Of a stretch of DNA of 64,000 nucleotides, positions 15,350 through 23,600 are shown piece by piece. The DNA lies in contig NZ_JAYGIL010000020.1 of NCBI RefSeq assembly GCF_034931025.1, forward strand, positions 1 through 64,000. Reading direction: 5' to 3'. Numbering within the stretch: the stretch's first letter is position 1; the number at the start of each line of letters is the position of its first letter. The stretch comes from Arcicella gelida (GTDB taxonomy: Bacteria; Bacteroidota; Bacteroidia; Cytophagales; Spirosomataceae). The notes beneath the pieces are model-generated. The model worked only from the letters and a program-made list of their open reading frames with translations. It ran no database searches and was not told the DNA's origin. The position numbers were made by a program, and so were the translations under genes.

Positions 15350-16303
15350 TTATTTAACCAATTGAAGGTATTCAATGTATTCATTGCAGAAATCAGCGTA
15401 CAATTTAGCCGCTTCTGAAGTACCAGAAAATTTTGAAATGGTATTCAACATTACTTGTGCTTTTTGGAAATCTACCAAATGTTTGATTTCTGTTTTGAAA
15501 ATTCTAATGGGTAAATTCTCCCTAACGGCTTCTTTGATATTATCATGCACTGAATTCTTTTTAACCATCGTAAAAACCAAACCATCTACATCAAGCATCG
15601 GGTTTAGGTTTTTCTTTACATCATGTACTTTATCCAATAAAGTATTTACGCCTTTCATGGCAGCCATTTCGGGCAACATCGTAACCAAACAAGCATCAGA
15701 AGCATACATTGCTGAAACTGTTAATTTACCTAATGAAGGCGGGCAATCTATCAAAACATAATCAAATTCACTGAGTAAAGGAATAATGCGGTTTTTAAGA
15801 CGTAAATCTCCCCCAGTTAATAATATCAATTCATATTCAGCTTTGGCTAAATCAATGTCGGATGGTGATAAAAACAGGTTTTCTTGTATTTGCACAACGG
15901 GAAATTCAGCATCATTAATCAGAGAATCAGCTACTTGTACTTCTGGATTTTCAATTCCTAGAATTTGCGATAAATTTCCTTGTGGGTCAAGATCAATCAT
16001 CAATACTCTAAAACCTTTGTTCGCCAAAGCTTCACCCAAACACGAAACCGTGGTTGTTTTCCCAACTCCTCCTTTATGATTTACAACCGATACTACCCTC
16101 GCTTTTTGATACAAATCTTTAGAATAACCGTATTTCATCAAAACGCCTTCCAATGCTACTAAATGGTTTTCATTTAATTTACGATTTCCTGCCACTGCTT
16201 GTCTTAAAGTACCAGAAGGTAAAGATGCTTCTTTTTCAATACCCGCAATCGACAAAGCAGGATTATGTCTGAAGAACTTTAAAGCATTTTCTTGTGTAAG
16301 CAT
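15350..16303 (-). CDS. parA: ParA-family partition ATPase with N-terminal DNA-binding domain
   Basis: A 317-residue partition ATPase. Residues 1-60 form a helical DNA-binding extension (SLPSGTLRQAVAGNRKL). The deviant Walker A motif KGGVGKTT is at 77-84, followed by LMIDLDPQGNLS (A' motif) and YVLIDCPPSLG (Walker B). This is the class Ia layout (P1 ParA/SopA-like), in which ParA both moves plasmids and represses its own promoter. The promoter upstream (16340-16370) lies within an inverted repeat, fitting autorepression. ParB is encoded 8 bases downstream. Confidence 0.93.
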   Translation of the reverse strand: MLTQENALKFFRHNPALSIAGIEKEASLPSGTLRQAVAGNRKLNENHLVALEGVLMKYGYSKDLYQKARVVSVVNHKGGVGKTTTVSCLGEALANKGFRVLMIDLDPQGNLSQILGIENPEVQVADSLINDAEFPVVQIQENLFLSPSDIDLAKAEYELILLTGGDLRLKNRIIPLLSEFDYVLIDCPPSLGKLTVSAMYASDACLVTMLPEMAAMKGVNTLLDKVHDVKKNLNPMLDVDGLVFTMVKKNSVHDNIKEAVRENLPIRIFKTEIKHLVDFQKAQVMLNTISKFSGTSEAAKLYADFCNEYIEYLQLVK

Positions 16304-16328
16304 TTCTAAACGATTTTAGGTTTTATTA

Positions 16329-16367
16329 CATATCTGTTACAAACATAATTTTTTTGTAACAGATATG
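16329..16367. promoter_or_regulatory. parA operator: 15-bp inverted repeat
   Basis: CATATCTGTTACAAA (16329-16343) pairs perfectly with TTTGTAACAGATATG (16353-16367) around nine bases. It lies 26-64 bases upstream of the parA start and overlaps the predicted promoter, so it is a likely ParA autoregulation site. A second inverted repeat (AAATGTATAAT at 16377-16387 with ATTATACATTT at 16399-16409) follows. Confidence 0.7.
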
Positions 16368-16370
16368 CAA
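16340..16370 (-). promoter_or_regulatory. Predicted parA promoter
   Basis: On the minus strand TTG (16370-16368), a 20-base spacer and TATGTTTG (16347-16340) match the Bacteroidota consensus TTG-N19-21-TAnnTTTG. Transcription would start near 16333, about 30 bases before the parA ATG. Confidence 0.6.
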
Positions 16371-16537
16371 CAAAACAAATGTATAATGTTTGTAAATAAT
16401 TATACATTTTCAAAAAATGCTCTTAAAAAGACCTAAATCAATCATTATTCGTGACTAAATATATTAAAATGAAGGAACTTGTGAGTAGATAACATTAACG
16501 TATTTTAATATACGTTAAGCAAAAAAAGTAGAAAATC

Positions 16538-17959
16538 TTATAAAAGATTAATCCCTATTTTTTTAGCTTCTTTTTGTAAAGCAATTGCTTCTGAACTAGC
16601 ATGAATTTGCTGTTTATAAGCACTTTCTACAATTGAAATAATCGCACCATTGAAAGATGGATTGATATCTAAATACTGAATAATATTTTCGGCAGAAACA
16701 ACATCTTGAAAATGTTTTTTAAATGATTCAAAAGCAAACTGAGTTTCTAAAGAAGTACTCAATTTACTAACCACAAATTGATAGCAATTTGAATCCGTTT
16801 TCAACAATTCAATAATTCTGTTCTGACAATAAATATGATACTTCTTTTTCAAATTAAACACATTCATATTCAAGCCTTCTTCTCTGGCTTTTTCTAAATG
16901 TGCTTTTTTCTTTTTTTCTCGTTCTTCTTTTTGCCTGGTTTCTTTTTCTTTCAATATCTCCGCAAACTTCTCATCTTCAAGTAATTGAATAATATAACCT
17001 ACAACATTTCTGATTAGCTTCCCTCCTTTTGCTTCTGCAAACACATAAGCTATTGTTTCTTTAATCTTTTCCAGCGGATAAGCTTTCAACCATTTTTGAA
17101 TCAATTCTTCCGATGCTCCATATTCTCCTACCAATTTCAAGATTTCTGTAACTTCCTTATTTTCAGGAATACTTTTCTTACTTTCTTTGATTAATTCATA
17201 CGTTGCTTCTTCAATATCATCATTTGGCACCGAAATATTAGCATTTCGTTGAATCGTAAAAACCAATAAAACAACAGTATTCCCTTTCTTTCTTTCTTCA
17301 TAAGTGAAATACAAATCACTGCTTTCTTGCAATTCTTTTTGGGCAACGTTGATTACTCTTTTCCGAAAATCTGTGTATTTGGCATAGCGGTCGCCCAAAC
17401 CCAAAATATCTTTGAGTTTTTCTACTTCAAATTTAAAAGTACCCAATCGTTCAGATTCTTTACAAAATTCATAAAATCTGATGGCATAAATACTCTTCAA
17501 TTGTAAAAGCGAACGAATATCAATAACCGTGAAATTGGTTTTTAATTGTAACAAATAAGGTGTTAATGTAGGTGAAAAGTCTATGTTAAACTTTCCTAAA
17601 CCATTATTGTAAGTATAACCTGCAATGATAGTTGTGTTGATTAAACCTCCATCAAATTTGTTATAAATCGTTTTCTTGAGAAAATTATCTAATTCAATAT
17701 TAATCCTAGAATAAATAGCTGTGGTACTGATGCCTGTAATTTTTTTGAACTCTTGCACTGAAATTGTGATGGTATCTAATCTATCTTTTGTATGATCTAT
17801 TTTCGAAATCATGTGCAAAAGAATTTTTACCTGTATCGTACTCAAATCATATCGAGCATTGATTACAGGATTACTTTTTACTAACTTGAAGGGTGAATTT
17901 GATACGGCTGCCATTGCATTAGCAACTTTATCCGTTTTTTTATTTCCCATAACTATCAC
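16538..17959 (-). CDS. Plasmid replication initiator, Rep_3/RepB-like
   Basis: A 473-residue protein (ATG 17959, or ATG 17950 three codons later). The N-terminal half has the double winged-helix pattern of iteron-binding Rep_3 initiators: LVKSNPVINARYDLSTIQVKILL... opening at about 23, SRINIELDNFLKK, and the second domain with YAIRFYEFCKE near 155 and VEKLKDILGLGDRYAKYTDFRKR near 179. The C-terminal 200 residues are a lysine/glutamate-rich helical extension (coiled coil about 325-365) that makes it longer than usual Rep_3 proteins. It lies directly beside 17 iterons, its expected binding sites. Confidence 0.88.
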   Translation of the reverse strand: MIVMGNKKTDKVANAMAAVSNSPFKLVKSNPVINARYDLSTIQVKILLHMISKIDHTKDRLDTITISVQEFKKITGISTTAIYSRINIELDNFLKKTIYNKFDGGLINTTIIAGYTYNNGLGKFNIDFSPTLTPYLLQLKTNFTVIDIRSLLQLKSIYAIRFYEFCKESERLGTFKFEVEKLKDILGLGDRYAKYTDFRKRVINVAQKELQESSDLYFTYEERKKGNTVVLLVFTIQRNANISVPNDDIEEATYELIKESKKSIPENKEVTEILKLVGEYGASEELIQKWLKAYPLEKIKETIAYVFAEAKGGKLIRNVVGYIIQLLEDEKFAEILKEKETRQKEEREKKKKAHLEKAREEGLNMNVFNLKKKYHIYCQNRIIELLKTDSNCYQFVVSKLSTSLETQFAFESFKKHFQDVVSAENIIQYLDINPSFNGAIISIVESAYKQQIHASSEAIALQKEAKKIGINLL

Positions 17960-18081
17960 AAAACATAGTAATCAACAGCGGAACGAGACATCTAAATTTT
18001 AACAATCGCTTGCAATTTAATACTTCAATAGTAATCATCAAAATCCTTTAAATATATTTTTGAGAGCATTCTTACAGGATA

Positions 18082-18206
18082 CATTCAGATTGTCTCTAAT
18101 CTACATTCAATTTGTCTCGCTTATACATTCAGATTGTCTCTGGTCTGCATTCAATTTGTCTCGCTTGTGCATTCAGATTGTCTCTGGTCTGCATTCAATT
18201 TGTCTC
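18082..18206 (+). repeat. Iteron block A: six iterons with exact 22-bp period
   Basis: Fifteen-base iterons start at 18082, 18104, 18126, 18148, 18170 and 18192, exactly 22 bp apart. They alternate strictly between CATTCAGATTGTCTC and CATTCAATTTGTCTC, giving a 44-bp higher-order repeat. Confidence 0.93.
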
Positions 18207-18492
18207 GATATTACCTTTCAATTAACTCATTATCAATAACTTATGCCTCCTAAAATATTTAAAATAATATAAAGAATAAAAACAACAAAGAGAAAAACAT
18301 TGATGTTTCTTTATTTTTTGGTTCTTTTTTTAAAAGATTTTCAATAATGTTTTACTCTAATCGACTTTTAAAGTTTTTATGAATCAATTTAAGCTCATTT
18401 TAACTTCAGTGATTCTTAAAGTAGGAACTATTTCTAATAGTTTTCTAAAATTCAGACTGAATAATGAGATTAATGCTAAGTTGACATGAAAA
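18207..18492. other. AT-rich gap, candidate DNA unwinding element
   Basis: A 286-bp stretch lacking iterons but very rich in A/T, with poly-A and poly-T tracts around 18260-18330, located between the two iteron groups. It is the most probable melting region. No consensus DnaA box (TTATnCACA) was seen in it. Confidence 0.45.
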
Positions 18493-19104
18493 CATTCAAT
18501 TTGTCTCACTTCTTATTTCTTTTTCAATTTTAGCATTCTCCAAATTAATTCAAATTGTCTCGTTTAATCGCTTTTTAATCGTTTGTAAAGTGTCTGAAAA
18601 ACATTCAAAAAGTCTCACTTCTAGCACTTGCTAATGATTCATTTATATGTTTAAACTAATTCAAATTGTCTCGTTTCTATAAAAGGTTTATCAAGAAATT
18701 TATTGAAAAATGATTATATAATTACTCAGTTGTCTGATTAATAAGTACTTATCAAGCATTCAAATTGTCTCGCTTCATCTCTTTGCAATAAATATTACTG
18801 TTCAAAAAAATACATTCAAAAAGTCTCTCTTCGGCATTTGTAAGAATGACAATGCTTTAAATAAGGAATAATTCAAAAAGTCTCACTTTAGGCTATTAAA
18901 AGCATTCAATTTGTCTCTTTCTTGACGTTTATTTTTATTGATAACACATTCAAAAAGTCTCACTTGATGATTTAAAAACCTTTTACCCATTTCAATTGAA
19001 TACATTCAAATTGTCTCCCTTACAACAAATGCTCAGGAATGTATATATCATATATAAGTATGCTCACTACAGATATTGCTATTTAAAAGCATTCAAATTG
19101 TCTC
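18493..19104 (+). repeat. Iteron array B: eleven dispersed iterons
   Basis: Iterons start at 18493, 18547, 18602, 18658, 18757, 18813, 18870, 18903, 18947, 19003 and 19090, all in plus orientation. The ends (ATTCA and GTCTC) are constant and the middle varies among ATTT-, AATT- and AAAA-types (CATTCAAAAAGTCTC occurs four times including one AATTCA variant). Intervals are 54, 55, 56, 99, 56, 57, 33, 44, 56 and 87 bp, all near multiples of 11. Confidence 0.92.
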
Positions 19105-19151
19105 AGTTCTTGAAATACATCATCTAATTTATACAGATTAAATACGGATTC

Positions 19152-19200
19152 ATTTAGTAATAGCATTGGGTTCACTGTGAACCCAATGCTATTACTAAAT
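19152..19200. promoter_or_regulatory. 49-bp perfect palindrome, candidate parS
   Basis: Arms of 24 bp (from ATTTAGTAATAGCATTGG at 19152) pair perfectly around a single base at 19176. The inner 27 bp (19163-19189) recur inside parB with two mismatches. It lies between the last iteron and the fecR gene. A terminator role is unlikely, as there is no gene just before it and no T run. Confidence 0.65.
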
Positions 19201-19330
19201 GATATTAAAAAGGCTTTTAAGCGTAATCAATGACTTTTTTAAAAATATTTTTAATATTATTATCCAAAAAGAGTATCCAGAAAGTGTTTTCACATCTTTC
19301 TTTTGAAACCAAATAATTGCAATAATTCCT

Positions 19331-20443
19331 ATGCAACATTATAAAAACTTTAAACCAGAAGATTTTGCTTCTGACGCTTCATTCAGAAGGTTGGTGTTGG
19401 AAGGAAATGATTACGATACAATATTTTGGGAAAACTGGATAGACAATAATCCTGCTAAAAGGGAGGACATTGAGAATGGTAAAAATGTATTATTATCAAT
19501 CACAAATGCTTTTAATCAAATCTCAGAAGACGAAATTGAAGAAGAACTTGGAAAACTTGAATTCAAATTAGATGAAAAAGATGAAGCACAATCAAAATTA
19601 AGGTCATTATTCAATCCAAGACGCTTTTTTTATGCTGCCGCTTCTATTGCCATGTTATTAGGGGGCTTTTGGTGGTTTAGCCAACATAAGGGAAATATAG
19701 AATATGGAAATGATATATTTCAAACGGTAGCATCTAAAATGGTAAAAAGTGATTTGATAGAACAAGAAAATCATTCTGGTCACCAAATAGCGATTACTTT
19801 GACAGATGGAAGTACAATTATTTTGCAAAATGAAAGTAAAATAAGTTATCCCAAAACATTTGCTAAGGAAAAAAGAGAGGTTTATTTAGAAGGAGAGGCC
19901 TTTTTTGAGATTGCAAAAGACCCACAAAAACCATTTTATGTATTTGCTAACGATTTAGTAACGAAGGTATTAGGGACAAGTTTTTTGGTACAAAGCGACA
20001 AAACAACCAATAAAGTAAAAGTTGTGGTAAAAACAGGAAGAGTATCAGTTTTTGAAAGAACAGCAGAAAATTTGAACAAACAGCAAGCCCAAACTCAATT
20101 AGAAGGATTGGTTTTAACACCAAATCAGCAAGTTGTTTTTGATGAAGTAGATAAAAGAATGCTTCGTTCGACGGTAGAAAAACCTGAAATTTTAGGATTA
20201 CCGATTCAGAAAAATCTATTTGAGTTTAACCATACACCGATAGGAGAGGTGTTTACTAAATTGGAAGAATCGTATGGATTGAAGGTTGTTTTTGATAAAG
20301 ATGTAATGAAAGAATGTTATCTGACAGCTTCATTGAGCGACGAACCACTGTTTGAAAAACTGCTTTTGATTTGTAAGACAATTGATGCAAGGTATGAAGT
20401 AATCGATGCACAAATAATAATTTATAGTAAAGGATGTATGTAA
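19331..20443 (+). CDS. FecR-family anti-sigma factor
   Basis: A 370-residue inner-membrane regulator. The cytoplasmic N-terminal part (1-97) contains the WENWIDNNP anti-sigma region, followed by one membrane helix (about 99-116), the periplasmic FecR domain (about 145-245, TDGSTIILQNESKISYP) and a C-terminal DUF4974-like domain (about 300-365). FecR proteins relay a signal from an STN-bearing TonB-linked transporter to an ECF sigma factor. The SusC gene just downstream has such an STN domain. No sigma factor gene is found beside it, as its usual position is taken by the plasmid origin, so the partner must be encoded elsewhere or be lost. Confidence 0.88.
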   Translation: MQHYKNFKPEDFASDASFRRLVLEGNDYDTIFWENWIDNNPAKREDIENGKNVLLSITNAFNQISEDEIEEELGKLEFKLDEKDEAQSKLRSLFNPRRFFYAAASIAMLLGGFWWFSQHKGNIEYGNDIFQTVASKMVKSDLIEQENHSGHQIAITLTDGSTIILQNESKISYPKTFAKEKREVYLEGEAFFEIAKDPQKPFYVFANDLVTKVLGTSFLVQSDKTTNKVKVVVKTGRVSVFERTAENLNKQQAQTQLEGLVLTPNQQVVFDEVDKRMLRSTVEKPEILGLPIQKNLFEFNHTPIGEVFTKLEESYGLKVVFDKDVMKECYLTASLSDEPLFEKLLLICKTIDARYEVIDAQIIIYSKGCM

Positions 20444-20490
20444 ACCCATAAAAAATATGATAAAATAGCTCAATTAGACAGTAAATTATC

Positions 20491-20529
20491 AAAAAAAATA
20501 AGGCGAAAGTGCTGCAACACTTTCGCCTT
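20491..20529 (-). terminator. Intrinsic terminator on the minus strand, before susC
   Basis: AAGGCGAAAGTG (20500-20511) pairs perfectly with CACTTTCGCCTT (20518-20529). The T run (complement of A-rich 20491-20499) follows the stem only on the minus strand; the plus strand continues GTGAATCC. No minus-strand protein gene precedes it, so it probably ends an antisense RNA. Confidence 0.7.
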
Positions 20530-20612
20530 GTGAATCCCCAAAATCTATTGGCTAAGACGATACACAAAAAATGTGTACAGGGGAGAATTTTGCCGAATCA
20601 TAACAATGACAA
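20491..20612 (-). ncRNA. Candidate antisense small RNA across the susC leader (about 120 nt)
   Basis: A minus-strand promoter (TTG at 20649-20647, 20-bp spacer, TACATTTG at 20626-20619) fits the Bacteroidota consensus exactly and is followed about 120 bases later by the minus-strand terminator at 20491-20529. The transcript would be complementary to the susC leader immediately before the start codon at 20626. Antisense RNAs in PULs are known in Bacteroides (for example DonS). Here the RNA is predicted only from promoter and terminator. Confidence 0.5.
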
Positions 20613-20625
20613 AACAAACAAATGT

Positions 20626-23600
20626 ATGAAAAACAGATTACTATTTCAAAAAACAATTTTAAAAATCATGCGAATAAGTCTGTATCAAGTACTTATGGCG
20701 ATTGTCTTTACAACTATCGCACAAGCTCATAAGACAATCGCTCAGGAAATACTTGAACGCAAAGTTTCTTTCCAATCAAATAATCAAAGTGTTGAGTCTA
20801 TTTTACATAAAATTGAAAAAGTTTCAGAAGTCCAATTTATGTACAATCATCAAATTTTTGATGCCAAGCAGAAAATCTCTTTCAATGCTGAAAATGAGAA
20901 GCTTGAGAAGGTTTTAGACAGACTTTTAAGTCCTCTGAAAATTGATTATGAATTAGCAGGTAATAGAATAATTCTAAAAAGAGGCTTAAAAACGATTACA
21001 AGTATTAATGCAATTGAGCATACAAATACAGAATTAGTAATGGCAGATCAGTTGGTGAAAGGGAAAATTACTGACGAAAAAGGAGAGGGGATTCCCGGTG
21101 CAAATATCTCCATCAAAGGAACACAAAAAGGGACTTCTTCTGATGTTTCTGGTAATTATACTATTACTGTACCTGATGATAAAGCAATTTTAATTTTCTC
21201 TTCAGTGGGTTTTGAGAAAAAAGAAGTTGTTGTTGGAAAACGTATAAATATAGACGTAACTTTAGCAACTGATGTTAAATCTTTAGAAGAAGTAGTCGTA
21301 GTAGGTTATGGAACAGCAAAGAAAGCCACTTTAACAGGTTCAGTATCAACGGTTAATGCCGCTACTTTTAAAGATAGAGGACCTGTTTCAAGTCCGTTGG
21401 CAGCATTACAAGGGCAGGTTGCAGGAGTAACGGTTACTCGTAGTTCGGCACAGCCGGGTCGTGAAGGGTGGAATTTCCAAATTCGTGGTGCTTCATCTGC
21501 TAATGCTACAGAGCCTTTGGTCATTGTGGATGGTGTACCTGTACCAAATGTAGGGGCTTTAAATTCATTCAACCCGAATGATGTTGAAAATATTTCATTT
21601 CTGAAAGACGGAGCAGCAGCCATCTATGGTTCAAGAGCCGCAGGTGGTGTGGTGTTGATTACAACCAAAAGAGGAAAATCTGGTAAAGTAACCATCGAAT
21701 ACAACGCTTCTACTTCCATGAAAAAAGTAGGTTTGTTACCTAAATTGGTTGATATTAATGGTTGGGGACCGATGATTAAAGAAGCTAGAACAGCGGATGG
21801 CTTTGCCCCAACAGATATTTGGTATAATTATGGAAATATTTCAACACTAGCTTTAGCTGCTGGAAAACAGTGGCTTACCAAAGCAGAATATGATGCTTTA
21901 AGCCCAAGTGGTGCGAGTTTGTTCTCGGATGTTAAAGATTTTACGTTCTTTAATGGAACAGAACAAGATATGTTATGGGGAAATGCTCGTTCAACAGAAC
22001 ATCAATTAAGTATTTCTGGAAGAACTGAAAAATCTGGTTACCGCATTTCATTGGGCTATTTGGATGATGGAAGTTTATTGAAAGTAGGCAATAATTCAGC
22101 GAGACGTTATAATTTCCGTCTGGCACACGATTATCAGTTTTCAAGTAAGTTGAGAATGGAGACAAATATATCTTTCGAAAAGCAAGATATTACTCAACCA
22201 ACTTATTTGGGAGATATTGTAAACAATGGTAATCAACCAGGTAAACCATTAAGCGGACTTGGTTTAACAGGAAAACCTTATATTTGGGGTTCGGGTTTAG
22301 GGAATGCTTCGGTGAACCAAATTGCTAATTTGGGTGGTGATAACAATGAATACAACAATCGTTTTAACACCAATTTGAATTTAACTTACAACATTACGCC
22401 TGCATTGAAAGCCGTAGGTTTTGCGGGATATTATTTGTTCAATACTGATATTAGAACATTAGGAAATTCTATTGCTTGGTATAATTATGCAGGAGATATT
22501 TTACTTTCAAATTTGCCTACTCGTAGTTTTTACCAACGTTCAACTAGACAAGAAGCAAATTATAACTTGAATGGTTATTTGGAATACGACAAACAAATAG
22601 GGAATGGTCATAATATCAAAGGAGTAGTAGGAGCACAGTTTGAACGTTTTGAGAAAAACATTTATATCGCAAAAACTTTTGATGTATTAGCCAATGTACC
22701 GCCATCATTAGGTTTAAGTACTGGTGACGGAACTTCAAAAACTGTTGCAGAAAATCAGTTTCATACAGCATTAGGTGGTTATTTTGGTCGTTTGAACTAT
22801 AATTATGCCGATAAATACTTCGTAGAAGCGAATGCACGTTACGATGGCTCTTCAAAATTCCGTGCGCAAGATCGTTGGAAATTATTCTATGGTGTATCGG
22901 CTGGCTGGCGTTTAAGCGAAGAGTCGTTCATCAAAGATTTAGGAGTATTTGATGAACTGAAATTGAGAGGTTCTTATGGAATTATGGGTAACCAAAGTGG
23001 TATTGATAATTACGATGATATTCAATTCTTAAACTTAGCATATTCTACTTCATCCACAGATGCCAATTACCCAATTATTGGTACAAGTCCAGTAGTGCGT
23101 GTTACACCAACGAATACTTTGGTAGCTTATGACCGTACTTGGGAGAGGTTAGCATCCAAAAACGTAGGACTTGATTTTACTTTATTGAACCGAAAACTAA
23201 CAGGAACATTTGAATATTTCTGGAAAAGAAATAATAACATGTTGTTGAGTAGAACATACTCTGCCTTGATGGGTGCTTCTGCTCCAAAAGGTAATAATGG
23301 CGATTTATCGGTTTGGGGATGGGATTTATCATTGAATTGGAGAGATAAAATCGGTGATTTCTCTTATCGTATTGGTGGTAATATTTCGGATAACCAAAAT
23401 AAATTGGTTGATTTTGGTGGACAAACCATCATTAGCAGCGGTAATAGAGGTTTTAACAGTGCAGTACAAGGTTATCCGATTGATTCATATTTTGGATTAG
23501 TTTATGATGGTCGTATTCAAACGGCTGAACAATTAGCCACCTACAGGAAATACATTACTGGAAATAATATCGGTATGCCAGCAGGTGCTGAAACGGCTCA

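Larger units (their letters stand above)
18003..19330. other. Replication origin region, non-coding, 1.3 kb
   Basis: No protein gene was found. It holds a regular iteron block (18082-18206), an AT-rich iteron-free gap (18207-18492) suited to be the unwinding element, a dispersed iteron array (18493-19104), and a 49-bp palindrome (19152-19200). All iterons point the same way. With the neighbouring initiator and parAB genes this defines a theta-type plasmid origin. Confidence 0.85.

Noticed and set aside
17973..18000. Inverted iteron half-sites next to rep as an autorepression operator
   Set aside because: Only GAGAC near 17983 resembles an inverted iteron; the rest of the consensus is missing.
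18082..19104. CRISPR array
   Set aside because: The repeats are only 15 bp, vary in the middle, and the spacing is 22 bp or irregular multiples of 11. No cas gene is near, while a Rep_3 initiator is adjacent. Iterons explain it.
19250..19275. DnaA box (TTATCCAAA)
   Set aside because: It matches only seven positions of TTATnCACA, is isolated and lies outside the AT-rich gap. Too weak to call.
20500..20529. Terminator of fecR on the plus strand
   Set aside because: The perfect stem has no T run on the plus strand. The T run is on the minus strand, so it was assigned to an antisense transcript instead.
20509..20625. N-terminal extension of susC from ATG 20509
   Set aside because: The extension starts in a hairpin and has no signal peptide features. 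A good signal peptide starts at ATG 20626.
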